Shown in pieces: positions 8,387 through 18,587 of a stretch of DNA of 64,000 bases. The stretch is from assembly GCA_016787705.1 (NCBI GenBank), contig JAEUTP010000017.1, forward strand, positions 319,511 to 383,510. Direction: 5' to 3'. Positions within the stretch are counted from its first letter, which is position 1. Each line of letters begins with the position of its first letter. A program made the translations under genes and the position numbers. The notes under the pieces were generated by a model. It did no database searches and was not told the DNA's origin. It worked only from the letters and a program-made list of their open reading frames with translations. Origin of the DNA: Bacteroidia bacterium. GTDB taxonomy: Bacteria > Bacteroidota > Bacteroidia > B-17B0 > Aurantibacillaceae.

Positions 8387-11300
8387 GTGAAATTACATTT
8401 TAAAATAATAAGCTTCCTTTTATTTTTTAATTTTTTAAGCGCCCAAACCTATGAAAAAGACTGGGAAGTATTATTAAAAAAAATAGATTCGCCAACTGGG
8501 GCCTCATTGAACGAACTCTTGACTTTCGAAAAAAAACATCAAAAACGTTTTTCCGAATTTCCCGATAATTCTACGCAATTATACAGTTTAATTGCCAGCG
8601 AATATTACAATACAAACGATATTCAAAAAGCTGGAGAAAGTTATGTGGCTTCGTATAACTATTCGCAAAAAGCAAAAGACACCCTTTTAATTTATATAAC
8701 AGAATTAAACCTTGCCTACTATTACCAGGGACAAGATTACCTTGTTGAAGCAGAAAAATTTTACGAAGCCTGCATGTACGGTATGTCACTTATTTATGGT
8801 GCTAATAGTAAAGAGTATACTCAGGTGTATTATAATTATACAAAGTTATTGGTTGATCTTGAAAAATACGAAAAGGCAAAACCAAGTGTAGATGCTTTGT
8901 TGTTTTATTATAAAACGCTTGAAGGGGAAAATACATTAAGGTATCTGAGTCTGTTAAATTATAAAGCCATTGTGCTTCAGAATTTGGGAGATTATAAAAG
9001 CGCCGTTGGTATTTATTCAAACCTTGTAAACGAAAAAAGTGCACTTAAATTAGGCGATACGCTAGGCTATGTTATTGGTCTTTCTAATCTGGCCGATGTT
9101 TATAGAGAAATTGGAGAATATGATAAGGGTATTAGCAATTTGAAGACTGCAAAAATGTTCCATTATAAATACAAAATAAAAGACAGGGATATTTTAGCTA
9201 CCATTGAAAATAATCTTGCTTTATGTTATAAAAATATAAGTGAATTAAAATTGGCAGAAGACGCTTATAATAATTCACTTGAAATTAGAAAAGCAGCAGG
9301 ACAGGAAAAGACAGAGGCTTACTGTAGTACTTTGAGCAACAAGGCCGATCTTTTAAGAATGCTGGGCCGTTTTGGTGAAGCATCTGAATTATTATTAACT
9401 GCTATTGAGTTACGTAAAGAGCGCTATGGCGAGAAAACAGAAAATTATGCCAACGCTGTTTCCAACTTAGCAAATGTTTATTTTGACGCAGGCTATTATA
9501 AAGAAGCATTGGAAAGGCATTTGCAGGCAAAAGATATTTATAAAGAAGTTGTTGGCCAAGAACATCAGGGCTATGGTAATTGTTTAAATAGTTTATCGTT
9601 GTGTTATTTGTATTTTAAAGATTATAAAAAGGCAGAAGAGTGTAAATTAAAAGCATTAGCTATTATCGAAAAAAGTGTAGGTAAAAACCATTACCGTTAT
9701 TCTGCCTATTTAATTTCAACTTATGGTTTATACCGCAAAACAAAACAATTACAAAAAGCAGAAATAAATTTAAAGGAGGCATTGAATTTAATTGAACGTA
9801 ATTTTGGGCGAAGACATCAGTTATATGGTGAAGCGCAATTGGCCTTGGCCGAAGTATATGCTTTGCAAAACCGGTTTGAGGAAGCCACACCTTTGTATTT
9901 TGAATGTTTGGATCTTTATTCCGCACAATTAAACGATTATTTTAATGCTATGAGCGAGGCAGATCAAATGTCTTATTTGCAATTTATAACTCCTGTTTTT
10001 GAAAGCTATAATATTTTCCTCATCAATTATAAATTAAATAAGCCGACAAAAAATTTTGGCGAACATTTAAAACGCGCGCTGAGGTATCAACTGCAATTAA
10101 AATCTTTATTAGCCAACCGTTCGGCACAGGTAAAAAAAGAAGTAGAAGCAAGCAATGATCCTGATCTTAAAAAAATATATATGGATTGGCTACTTGTAAA
10201 AAATGAGTTATTGAACAATTTTAAATCTACCGAAGCGGTTTTTGATAATAATGAATTATTTAAAAAGACATCTGATCTGGAAGTGAAATTAAAATCCAGA
10301 TTAAAATCATTTTCAAAAAGCGGATCAAAAAGTTTTGATGAATTAAAACAAAATTTGCAGGATAACGAGGCCGCTATTGAGATATTTAAGGTAAACGAAG
10401 CTGTTAATGATTCAGAGGGTGTTGTGAAGTATGGTGCACTGATAATAAAAAATAAATTAACCGAACCCGATTTTATTGTTTATAAAAATGGCGATGAACT
10501 GGAAGGGAAAATATTCAATCAGTATTCTAAATGTATTGATGATCAACTAAACGATAGTTTAAGTTACGCAGCTTTTATTAAACCTTTAGAGAATTCAATT
10601 AAAGGAACCTCCCGTGTATATGTGAGTTGTGATGGTATCTTTCATAAATTAAGTTTTCTGAGTTTATATAATCCTGCTACAAAAAAATACCTGGTAGATG
10701 ATCATGAATTTTACCAGATCTCGAATTTAAGCTCTATTTCTAAAGAAACTAAAATTGATCTGACGCCAAATTTTACTGCCAGTTTATTTGGTTACCCGGA
10801 TTACGATTATGATTTTAAGAACAAAAAAACAAAAGAAACGTTGGCTTCTACCCAATTGGTAGCAAAGCGTTTTGGACTAACCAATCTAGCAAAACTTCCG
10901 GGTACAAAAACCGAGGTGGAAGAAATTTCAAGAAGTTTAAATGCGCAGAATTGGAAAACGCTTAGCTTCACAGACGAATATGCCAGCGAAGAAAATTTAA
11001 GAAAAGTAAATTCGCCAAAGGTGTTACACATTGCCACTCACGGTTTTTATTTAAAAAGTGTTGAGAGTGATGATAAATTATTTTTAGGTTTTGAGAATTC
11101 GGCAATCAATGATAATTCACTATTACGTTCAGGTATTATTTTGGCCGGAGCAGGCCCCTCAACAGCAGATTCATTAAATAAAGATTCGGAGAATGATGGC
11201 ATTGTTACAGCTTACGAAGCGTCTTTGCTTAATTTATCTAATACCGATCTTGTTGTCCTTTCTGCATGCCAAACCGGTTTAGGTGATGAGATGGGAAGCG

Positions 11301-11536
11301 AGGGTGTTGCCGGTTTGCAACGTTCATTTACCATTGCGGGTGCAAAAAATATTATTATGAGTTTATGGCCGGTTGATGATGATGCCACGCAACAATTAAT
11401 GACAGAGTTTTATAAAAATTATGCATCTACAAAAAATGCCGAAAGCGCGTTTAAAATCGCGCAGCTTGCTGTAAAAAAGAAATATCCCAAACCCTATTTT
11501 TGGGCTGCCTTTGTGCTGTTAAAAACTTTTAATTAA
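8387..11536 (+). CDS. Secreted TPR-CHAT caspase-like protease
   Basis: 1049 residues from a GTG start, which gives a signal peptide (KLHFKIISFLLFFNFLSAQ). Residues ~30-520 are tandem tetratricopeptide repeats of the 42-residue kinesin-light-chain type (NLA..Y...G.Y..A...). The C-terminal third is a CHAT domain: the His of LHIATHGFY (His885) and the Cys of VVLSACQTGLGD (Cys961) form the caspase-type dyad, followed by GSEGVAGLQRSF and SLWPVDDDATQ. CHAT proteins are clan CD peptidases; some are activated by partners bound to their TPRs. The signal peptide places it outside the cytoplasm. No gasdermin or CRISPR gene is near. A TAAATTTG box (8375-8382) lies four bases before the start. Confidence 0.9.
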   Translation: MKLHFKIISFLLFFNFLSAQTYEKDWEVLLKKIDSPTGASLNELLTFEKKHQKRFSEFPDNSTQLYSLIASEYYNTNDIQKAGESYVASYNYSQKAKDTLLIYITELNLAYYYQGQDYLVEAEKFYEACMYGMSLIYGANSKEYTQVYYNYTKLLVDLEKYEKAKPSVDALLFYYKTLEGENTLRYLSLLNYKAIVLQNLGDYKSAVGIYSNLVNEKSALKLGDTLGYVIGLSNLADVYREIGEYDKGISNLKTAKMFHYKYKIKDRDILATIENNLALCYKNISELKLAEDAYNNSLEIRKAAGQEKTEAYCSTLSNKADLLRMLGRFGEASELLLTAIELRKERYGEKTENYANAVSNLANVYFDAGYYKEALERHLQAKDIYKEVVGQEHQGYGNCLNSLSLCYLYFKDYKKAEECKLKALAIIEKSVGKNHYRYSAYLISTYGLYRKTKQLQKAEINLKEALNLIERNFGRRHQLYGEAQLALAEVYALQNRFEEATPLYFECLDLYSAQLNDYFNAMSEADQMSYLQFITPVFESYNIFLINYKLNKPTKNFGEHLKRALRYQLQLKSLLANRSAQVKKEVEASNDPDLKKIYMDWLLVKNELLNNFKSTEAVFDNNELFKKTSDLEVKLKSRLKSFSKSGSKSFDELKQNLQDNEAAIEIFKVNEAVNDSEGVVKYGALIIKNKLTEPDFIVYKNGDELEGKIFNQYSKCIDDQLNDSLSYAAFIKPLENSIKGTSRVYVSCDGIFHKLSFLSLYNPATKKYLVDDHEFYQISNLSSISKETKIDLTPNFTASLFGYPDYDYDFKNKKTKETLASTQLVAKRFGLTNLAKLPGTKTEVEEISRSLNAQNWKTLSFTDEYASEENLRKVNSPKVLHIATHGFYLKSVESDDKLFLGFENSAINDNSLLRSGIILAGAGPSTADSLNKDSENDGIVTAYEASLLNLSNTDLVVLSACQTGLGDEMGSEGVAGLQRSFTIAGAKNIIMSLWPVDDDATQQLMTEFYKNYASTKNAESAFKIAQLAVKKKYPKPYFWAAFVLLKTFN

Positions 11537-11685
11537 TAGTATTGGCGTTTATCCCTTATTGATACTAGAATTTATTGGTTTTTAATAAGTTGCTAAACTT
11601 GTTTTAGTTCAAAAGCATATAATTTTAACAATTTTAGTACGATAATTTGCTATCTTCGTTAACGTTTTAAAAACCTTGATCATAC

Positions 11686-14268
11686 ATGAAAAAAATTACT
11701 TTAAGTTTTTTCTTACTATTTACATTAGTAAGTAATTTAATAATTGCTCAAACACCAGACAGGTGGGATACACTTTATAATACCACAGCCATTCAACCGG
11801 ATAACTATTTTTCGCAATGTAATAATGTTGTGCGTAATGGTCTTTTGTTTTTATATGGTGATACTATTAATGTAAACAATTCTTATTACCAGCATAAATC
11901 ATATATAGCGGCCTTTAACCCAACTACTTCCGTGCTTACACCAATCGCTTATAACCGTGCTCCTGAAGACCATGGTTTAAATGGCGAAGCAACCATTTCA
12001 ACACCAACTGCAAATGTTTCTTTTGCATTTTTTGGATCTAAATTAAGTAGCAGTATTCAAACAAATAGTCTTACACTTTATAAGCTAAATACATTAACAC
12101 AAGCTTTAACTTATGAGCAAATTGCTTACCCCACACCAGAATACAGAAATGGCATCAGGAGTCTTTGCTTTTTTAGCCCAACTACTAATCACGATACATT
12201 ATTGATATTTGATGATTCTTTAAATCTGAAAACTAATATATTCAAAAAGCATTATAACCAGGTTGGTTTTTCAAACACAAACAATTTATCGATCCCGTTT
12301 ACCCAAGTGTATTCAAGTTTTGTGTTCAATAATGTGCTTTATGTTTCGGGATATGATTATTCTACTTTTCAACCCGAATTATTAACCAGTACCAATGGTG
12401 TAACCTTCACCTATAATACCAATTTTACCTCTGTAGTTGGCAACTATAAAATTGTGGCTACCGATATATTTAATAACGTACTTTATTTTGCCATTGATGA
12501 TGGGGACGGTATTTACAAGATATACAAAACGCCCGATGGTATAAACTTTACTCTGTTGTATTCAAGTTCAGGTTTTGTAACCAGTTTAAAATTTCATGAT
12601 AATAAAATCTGGTATTCTGTTACCTCTACCGGCAGACCTACAGTAAGATATCTTTCAGCGCCATCATTCACTAATGAAATAACATCTGTTCAGGACATTG
12701 GTAAACAAGACAGCGATCCTTATACATTCAAACTGAACAGATTAAATTCTGAACTCTATTTTGCAGGTAATTATATTCATGCGTTTCAGGCACCTAACGA
12801 ATTCGGAACATTCATTTATAAGTTCATTCCGCCGGTAGCTAATATTACCTTAAACAGTAATCAGCTTTGCCTTAACGGTTCATACACTGCGACTAACAGT
12901 AGTTTAAACGCCGACTCGGTAAGATGGATTAAGGATAATAATTTTTTTGCAGGCACTTCTAACAATTTTGGTTTTTCATTTAATACAGTTGGCACGCATA
13001 CTTTAGGTGTTATCGCCATTTCCGGCACACAAAAAGATACTTTACTAATCAGTGTTAACGTGTACTCGGTTTCACTTAACATTAGTGCGCCGGCAACCGC
13101 TTGCCAGGTTACACCTTTTCAAATTCAATCAACAGCAAATAATGCACAGGGCACAATAACTTATACATGGACACAGATTCCTGCCTTTGCAACACCACCA
13201 ACAGTTGGCAGCCCAACAGTATCTGTTTTAAATCCGGGTTCATATAGCTATTATGCAACTATGGCAGATGTGCATGGTTGTTCGGCCATAAGTAATACGG
13301 TTTCATTAAATGTATTTTCATCAAAAAATATTTCGGGTGTTGTTACAGAAACAAATAGTACAATCGTTGCCGGCGATGCTGTACTTTACCGTTACGAATC
13401 TATTCTTACAAAATTTGATTCAGTTACCACGCAAGCACTTAACGCTTTAGGAGAGTATACATTCAATACGATCGATTCTGGCACTTATATCGTAAAATGT
13501 ATTCCAACTGCAAGCAACAATTTGCAGATCACTTATGGTAACAGCTCTATCAGTTGGTTAACCGCGCATGTTATTAATCACGGTTGTGTAAATACCAGTA
13601 CACAAAACATAAGCGTTATTCCTATTGTATCTTTTGGAGTTGGTACAGGCATTTTAACCGGTCAAATAATTCAAGGCCCGGGTTACGGACAAAGAACAAA
13701 TGGAACAAGCATGGTTGGCCCTATTAAAGGTGTTATTGTAAAAGGTGGAAGAAATCCAGGCGGTGATATTGGGGCACAATCAAGAACAAATGCGCAAGGG
13801 CAATATACTTTATCGGGCTTACCTTCAAATGCGGCCGGCGAAAATTATTTTGTGTTGGTTGATATTCCCGGACTTGATACCAATACAACTTATCATAGAG
13901 TTATTACTTCAACTAACCAACAATTTGATAACCTTGATTTTACAGTTGATTCTGCAAAGATCAATCCTATTGGTAACTTTGTGGGTGTAAAAGAAATTAA
14001 GTTTGATGATAACAAAGTACGTTTGTATCCTAACCCAACTAACGGGCAAATAAATATTGATTTCGAATTGGCATTACCTTCGCAGGTTAAAGTAGATGTG
14101 GTAGATATATTAGGCAGAACGGTGAAAACAATTTTGCCTGTAAGTTATCACAATCAAAACGAAGTCAAGATCTCATCAAATATTTATGGCATTCCTGCGG
14201 GCGTTTATTTTGTGAATGTTAAAATAGACCACTCGCAGGTATCAATAAAAATAATTTTAACTGAGTAA
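11686..14268 (+). CDS. T9SS-secreted surface protein with Ig-like domains
   Basis: 860 residues: signal peptide (SNLIIAQ), a ~350-residue beta-rich N-terminal region resembling a propeller, a PKD/Ig-like pair (about residues 390-545, ANITLNSNQLCLNGSYTATNS), carboxypeptidase-regulatory-like segments (GQYTLSGLPSNAAGENYFVLVDIPG), and a C-terminal type A sorting domain (VRLYPNPTNGQINIDF ... GVYFVNVKI). The sorting domain sends the protein through the type IX system to the surface. Ligand unknown. The gene has its own terminator (14288-14318) and a 149-base upstream gap without a clear full promoter. Confidence 0.85.
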   Translation: MKKITLSFFLLFTLVSNLIIAQTPDRWDTLYNTTAIQPDNYFSQCNNVVRNGLLFLYGDTINVNNSYYQHKSYIAAFNPTTSVLTPIAYNRAPEDHGLNGEATISTPTANVSFAFFGSKLSSSIQTNSLTLYKLNTLTQALTYEQIAYPTPEYRNGIRSLCFFSPTTNHDTLLIFDDSLNLKTNIFKKHYNQVGFSNTNNLSIPFTQVYSSFVFNNVLYVSGYDYSTFQPELLTSTNGVTFTYNTNFTSVVGNYKIVATDIFNNVLYFAIDDGDGIYKIYKTPDGINFTLLYSSSGFVTSLKFHDNKIWYSVTSTGRPTVRYLSAPSFTNEITSVQDIGKQDSDPYTFKLNRLNSELYFAGNYIHAFQAPNEFGTFIYKFIPPVANITLNSNQLCLNGSYTATNSSLNADSVRWIKDNNFFAGTSNNFGFSFNTVGTHTLGVIAISGTQKDTLLISVNVYSVSLNISAPATACQVTPFQIQSTANNAQGTITYTWTQIPAFATPPTVGSPTVSVLNPGSYSYYATMADVHGCSAISNTVSLNVFSSKNISGVVTETNSTIVAGDAVLYRYESILTKFDSVTTQALNALGEYTFNTIDSGTYIVKCIPTASNNLQITYGNSSISWLTAHVINHGCVNTSTQNISVIPIVSFGVGTGILTGQIIQGPGYGQRTNGTSMVGPIKGVIVKGGRNPGGDIGAQSRTNAQGQYTLSGLPSNAAGENYFVLVDIPGLDTNTTYHRVITSTNQQFDNLDFTVDSAKINPIGNFVGVKEIKFDDNKVRLYPNPTNGQINIDFELALPSQVKVDVVDILGRTVKTILPVSYHNQNEVKISSNIYGIPAGVYFVNVKIDHSQVSIKIILTE

Positions 14269-14287
14269 TAATTTTCAAACCTGTTTT

Positions 14288-14318
14288 AAAAGCCAACCAT
14301 AACCACGTTGGCTTTTTT
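14288..14318 (+). terminator. Terminator of the T9SS protein gene
   Basis: AAAAGCCAAC (14288-14297) pairs with GTTGGCTTTT (14307-14316) and is followed by more T. Confidence 0.88.
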
Positions 14319-14342
14319 ATTTAAATTTGAATCAATTTTTTA

Positions 14343-17300
14343 GTGAGATCCTTAAAAAAATATTACCTGTTTATCACACTGTTTCTTTTGCAGTATGTAG
14401 CAATTTCACAAACCTATAATTTTAAAAATTATACAACAGAGCAGGGGCTGGCGCAATCGCAGGTGTTGGCTATTATGCAGGATAGTAAAGGCTATATGTG
14501 GTTTGGTACCAATGGTGGTGGCGTTTCAAAATTTGATGGCAAACAATTTATAAATTTTACAAGTAATGATGGTTTAATAGATAATGTTGTTTTTTCTATT
14601 GTTGAAAATAAAAACAATCAGCTTCTTTTTGGAACGAGTAAAGGCCTTACCAGCTTTAACGGTATTAAAATAAAAAACTATGGAGAGAAGGAAGGTTTAA
14701 AAAATCCTTTGATATATAAATTATTAAGTGATAAAGATAAAACCTGGATAGGAACACAGGAAGGTGTTTATACATTTGAGAACGAAACGATAAGTCCATT
14801 TCTTTTAGATTCAACATTTAATCAAAGTTCTTTTTACTCCATCTTTATTGATAAAATGCACAATGTGTGGTTTGGTACTTTGCAACATGGTGTTATTTAT
14901 TACAATGTAAAAACTAAACAAACAAAAAATTTTACAACTGCTAATGGTCTTAATGGCAATCTAATATTCTCTATCTCTCAAAATAAAATGGGCGATATTT
15001 TAATTGGTACAGAATATGGTTTAAATAAAATAAACAGTTCTTTCCAGGTAAGCAAAGCAAGTGAAATTCCTGGTAACGATAATTTCTCCATTAATTGCTT
15101 ATTGCCAAACGGTGATAACGAATTTTATATTGGTACCCATTCTGAAGGGGTAAAGAATTTTAATTTCAGCTTAAATGAACTTATTTCAGGATTTAATAAA
15201 ACAAACGGACTTACCAATAACCCAATACAATCTTTATTTAAAGACCGCGATAATAATTTATGGATTGGGACTAACGGTGCAGGTGTTTTTAAGTACTTTA
15301 ACGATAAGATCGTTTCTTACAGCAAATTAAATGGGTTGCCCGAAAATTATATTAATTCTGTTGCTGTTGATTCTTATAATAATATTTGGGTAGGTATTCA
15401 AAAAAATGGTTTGGTAAAGATTACAGGCTCACAATTAAAAAAATATGCTTTTGATATCAAACATCCCAAAGCCTTGCCAGATAATGATGTAAACGCTATT
15501 TTGCCATTAGAGAACGGAAAAATGTTCTTTGGCACTTCTGATGGTTTATGTTCTTTTGAGAACGAAATTTTAAAAACAATTGAAGATGGCGAGTTTAAGC
15601 ATAAGTATATTCTTTCTTTATATCGTGATAGCAAAAAACAAATTTTAATTGGCACAACCGAAGGTTTATACAAATTGGTGGATGGAAAAATAAGTAAAGA
15701 AACGGCTATTGAAAAATATAAAACAGATGCCGCGCAATTTGCTATCTTTTTTAGTTTAGAAGATAAACAGAACCGTAAATGGTTTGGAACCGAAAAGGGA
15801 TTGATACTACAGGATAAAAATGAAATTACAGCTTTTAATAAGAACAATAAATTTATAAATAGTCTTATCGTTTGTGGCGCGGCAGATGAGAGAAATAATA
15901 TTTGGTTTGGTACCGAAGAGGGATTGTACCTGTACAACAACAGCTCATTTAAAAAAATAGATAAAGAAGATGGTATTACTTCTTCTTACATTAATTTATT
16001 GCAGGTAGATAATAACAACCAATTAGTTATTGGCACCAACAATGGTGTTGATATTATTAACCTCACCGATTTTTATAACAAAAAGCAAACCGTAAAACAT
16101 TTGGGCAAAGATGATGGTTTGGTAAGTCTTGAATCGTATTTTAATTCAAGCGCTAAAGATACTGCCGGTAGGATATTGATAGGAACAGTAAATGGTTTAG
16201 AGATATACAATCCTAAACTCGACATTACTAATACTAACGAAGCAAAAATAAACATAAGCAGCATTAAATTATTTTTTGGTCAGGAAGATATTTTAAATTA
16301 TTCGGACTCACTTGACAATGAAACATTGTTGCCTAAAAATTTGGTATTGCCTTTTACAAAAAACAATCTCACCTTTCAGTTTGTTGGTATTAGTTTGGTG
16401 GCGCCTGAAAAAGTGCGTTATCAGTACCAGTTAGAAGGTTTGGATGTTGACTGGACGCCTGCTGTTAATCAAAGTGAGGTAACGTATCCCTCATTGCCGC
16501 CGGGTAAATACACTTTTAGGGTAAATGCCATGAATAACGATGGTATTTGGAATAAAACGCCGGCAACGTTTACATTTGAGATCTTACCGCCATGGTATAA
16601 CACCTGGTGGTTTTATTTGTTGTGTGTGCTAACTGTTGTTAGCGGTATTATTTGTTACAATTATATTAAGACAAGAAAGCTGGTTGCCGATAAACAAAAG
16701 CTGGAAAGGGTAGTGGACGACCGCACCAAAGAATTGCGTGAAGAAAAGGAAAAAGTTGAGGTCATTAACAAAGAAGTAAGCGAACAAAAATCAGAGCTGG
16801 AGCATAAGAACCGTGAGATAACGGATAGTATTAAGTACGCCAAAAATATACAGGAAGCATTATTACCATCACTAATAGAAACAGAAAAAGCATTTGATGG
16901 TTGTTTTATTTTATACATGCCAAAAGATATTGTGAGTGGCGACTTTTTCTGGTTCTCGCAAAACGAAACAACACGTTATATTGCTGCTGCTGATTGTACA
17001 GGCCATGGTGTGCCAGGTGCTTTTATGAGTATTGTTGGTAATACTTTATTAAATGAAATTGTTGAACAAAAGAAAATTACTTCTCCCGGAGATATTTTAT
17101 TAGAATTACATAAAGGCGTTAAAATAGCATTGAGCCAAAGTAATCAGGATTCGCAACGCCGTGATGGTATGGATATTGCTTTGTGCGCTATTAAGCGTGA
17201 TTCAAATACTATTGAATTCTCAGGCGCTAACAGGCCATTATGGATCTATCGTAAAAATGATAATTATGCTCTCGAAATAATCAAGCCAAATAAATTTCCT

Positions 17301-17579
17301 ATTGGCGGTTTAGAATTGGAAGAGAACAGAACCTACGCTAACCATACCGTTGAATTTTTTGATGGCGATTATTTTTATTTTTTCAGTGATGGTTTTGCCG
17401 ATCAGTTTGGCGGACCAAAAGGAAAAAAATTCATGCTCTCTAACATGCAAAAATTATTGTTTGATAATTTGCATTTACCAATGCACGAGCAAAAGCAAAA
17501 GATCAAAGAAGCATTCCTAGAATGGAAAAATAATTTGGAGCAGGTAGATGATGTTTTAGTGATTGGAATAAAAGTGTAG
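14343..17579 (+). CDS. Beta-propeller sensor with SpoIIE serine phosphatase output
   Basis: 1078 residues from a GTG start with a signal peptide/anchor. Residues ~25-640 hold many two-component-regulator propeller repeats (MWFGTNGGGVSKFDG, LWIGTNGAGVFKY); a Y_Y_Y domain (~685-750) precedes one transmembrane helix (~755-777), a coiled coil (~785-840) and a PP2C-like SpoIIE phosphatase domain (GDFFW with Asp867, DCTGHGVPGAFMS, SDGFADQFGG, DDVLVIGIKV). The propeller would sit in the periplasm and sense a ligand; the phosphatase would act inside on a phosphoserine/threonine protein, perhaps an anti-sigma antagonist. No such antagonist gene is adjacent. A TAAATTTG box is at 14322-14329. Confidence 0.92.
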   Translation: MRSLKKYYLFITLFLLQYVAISQTYNFKNYTTEQGLAQSQVLAIMQDSKGYMWFGTNGGGVSKFDGKQFINFTSNDGLIDNVVFSIVENKNNQLLFGTSKGLTSFNGIKIKNYGEKEGLKNPLIYKLLSDKDKTWIGTQEGVYTFENETISPFLLDSTFNQSSFYSIFIDKMHNVWFGTLQHGVIYYNVKTKQTKNFTTANGLNGNLIFSISQNKMGDILIGTEYGLNKINSSFQVSKASEIPGNDNFSINCLLPNGDNEFYIGTHSEGVKNFNFSLNELISGFNKTNGLTNNPIQSLFKDRDNNLWIGTNGAGVFKYFNDKIVSYSKLNGLPENYINSVAVDSYNNIWVGIQKNGLVKITGSQLKKYAFDIKHPKALPDNDVNAILPLENGKMFFGTSDGLCSFENEILKTIEDGEFKHKYILSLYRDSKKQILIGTTEGLYKLVDGKISKETAIEKYKTDAAQFAIFFSLEDKQNRKWFGTEKGLILQDKNEITAFNKNNKFINSLIVCGAADERNNIWFGTEEGLYLYNNSSFKKIDKEDGITSSYINLLQVDNNNQLVIGTNNGVDIINLTDFYNKKQTVKHLGKDDGLVSLESYFNSSAKDTAGRILIGTVNGLEIYNPKLDITNTNEAKINISSIKLFFGQEDILNYSDSLDNETLLPKNLVLPFTKNNLTFQFVGISLVAPEKVRYQYQLEGLDVDWTPAVNQSEVTYPSLPPGKYTFRVNAMNNDGIWNKTPATFTFEILPPWYNTWWFYLLCVLTVVSGIICYNYIKTRKLVADKQKLERVVDDRTKELREEKEKVEVINKEVSEQKSELEHKNREITDSIKYAKNIQEALLPSLIETEKAFDGCFILYMPKDIVSGDFFWFSQNETTRYIAAADCTGHGVPGAFMSIVGNTLLNEIVEQKKITSPGDILLELHKGVKIALSQSNQDSQRRDGMDIALCAIKRDSNTIEFSGANRPLWIYRKNDNYALEIIKPNKFPIGGLELEENRTYANHTVEFFDGDYFYFFSDGFADQFGGPKGKKFMLSNMQKLLFDNLHLPMHEQKQKIKEAFLEWKNNLEQVDDVLVIGIKV

Positions 17580-17583
17580 TTTC

Positions 17584-18504
17584 TTATTTAGTGCTTTGAT
17601 CTCTCAGCACAATAACAAACGCAGTAAATAAAAGCGAAGAAAAAGTTATTACCAATAAAATCACCATTCTGTGCGGTGAGTTTTTTTTATCAGGCAGGTT
17701 AGGCGGCGATACTACAGTAATATAACTTAAGTTAGAACTAAGATCAGTTACGTTCTTATCATAGGTTTGTTTTAATGCTCTGTAGTTCTCTAACTCAACA
17801 TTAAAGCGACTTTGCAGAATGGTAAATTCGCCACTATGTTCTTTTAAATTAGCTAAGAGCTCTTTATCGGTTTGATTAAGATCTTTTTTGCCCGAATTTT
17901 TACTTACATTTTTTGTCTGCGATTTAATATCCAGTAAACCGTAATTAATACGCATGAATTTTAATTTTGCTTCAATAGAATCGATCTCTGATCGTTTTGC
18001 TTTTAATTGTCTTGAATAAAGATCAACAACTTCGTTATACTTTTCTTTTTTACGTTTACGGATAAGTGTATTCACTTCCTCTATCATACCATTTGCTAAT
18101 TGCTGTGCAAAGGCAGGCGAAACATCAATAATACCAACTTCAATTGACTGGTTACGGGTAAATTTTATCTGCACATTAGCGTTGTATACTTTATCGAATT
18201 CGGCCTGCGCTTTATCATCAGCCGGATCAATATAATAATGTTTAAAAAGATCGAAGCGCTTTGCCAGGTTTACTTTCGTATCGGCACTATTAAAAAATTC
18301 AAATAATTGTTCAACTCCTGATTCTTTACCAAACGGAATAAGATTGGTTGGATAAACCGTAAAACCCGACCTATAATCGGGCGGCATTATAAACGGTGCA
18401 GTTATAATTACAGAAATGCCAATGGCCACTACCGCAACGATGGATAGTTTTTTCCAATGTGCCAGTAATAGGTTAAAAATATAAAGCGTATTTATGTTGT
18501 CCAT
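17584..18504 (-). CDS. Wzz-like chain-length determinant / polysaccharide co-polymerase
   Basis: 306 residues with the Wzz plan: N-terminal membrane helix (~18-38), a periplasmic domain with long coiled-coil helices (RKRKKEKYNEVVDLYSRQL, ~140-270), a proline-containing segment (VSPPNLPDKK) and a second membrane helix (~280-300). These proteins set O-antigen or exopolysaccharide length with a Wzy polymerase. No wzx, wzy or kinase domain is next to it, so it is an orphan here; it ends four bases from the convergent SpoIIE gene. The start is the ATG at 18504. Lon lies 83 bases behind on the same strand. Confidence 0.8.
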   Translation of the reverse strand: MDNINTLYIFNLLLAHWKKLSIVAVVAIGISVIITAPFIMPPDYRSGFTVYPTNLIPFGKESGVEQLFEFFNSADTKVNLAKRFDLFKHYYIDPADDKAQAEFDKVYNANVQIKFTRNQSIEVGIIDVSPAFAQQLANGMIEEVNTLIRKRKKEKYNEVVDLYSRQLKAKRSEIDSIEAKLKFMRINYGLLDIKSQTKNVSKNSGKKDLNQTDKELLANLKEHSGEFTILQSRFNVELENYRALKQTYDKNVTDLSSNLSYITVVSPPNLPDKKNSPHRMVILLVITFSSLLFTAFVIVLRDQSTK

Positions 18505-18587
18505 TATTCTACCATAAAAGTAGAGATAAAATTTAAGAATTTTCCCTTATTAAGCATTAATTTAAAGAAAGCATATAAACGTAAGAT

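Noticed and set aside
8387..11536. CHAT protein as part of a CRISPR- or gasdermin-type defence system
   Set aside because: It has an export signal, and no gasdermin, Cas, nuclease or NTPase gene is adjacent.
15398..15940. 180-codon minus-strand open frame inside the propeller of the SpoIIE gene
   Set aside because: Serine/proline-rich mirror of propeller repeats; no promoter or start context, and the sense protein is well supported.
17584..18504. Start of an O-antigen or capsule cluster
   Set aside because: Only a Wzz-like gene; neighbours are a SpoIIE sensor and Lon, with no glycan polymerase, flippase or cluster of transferases.
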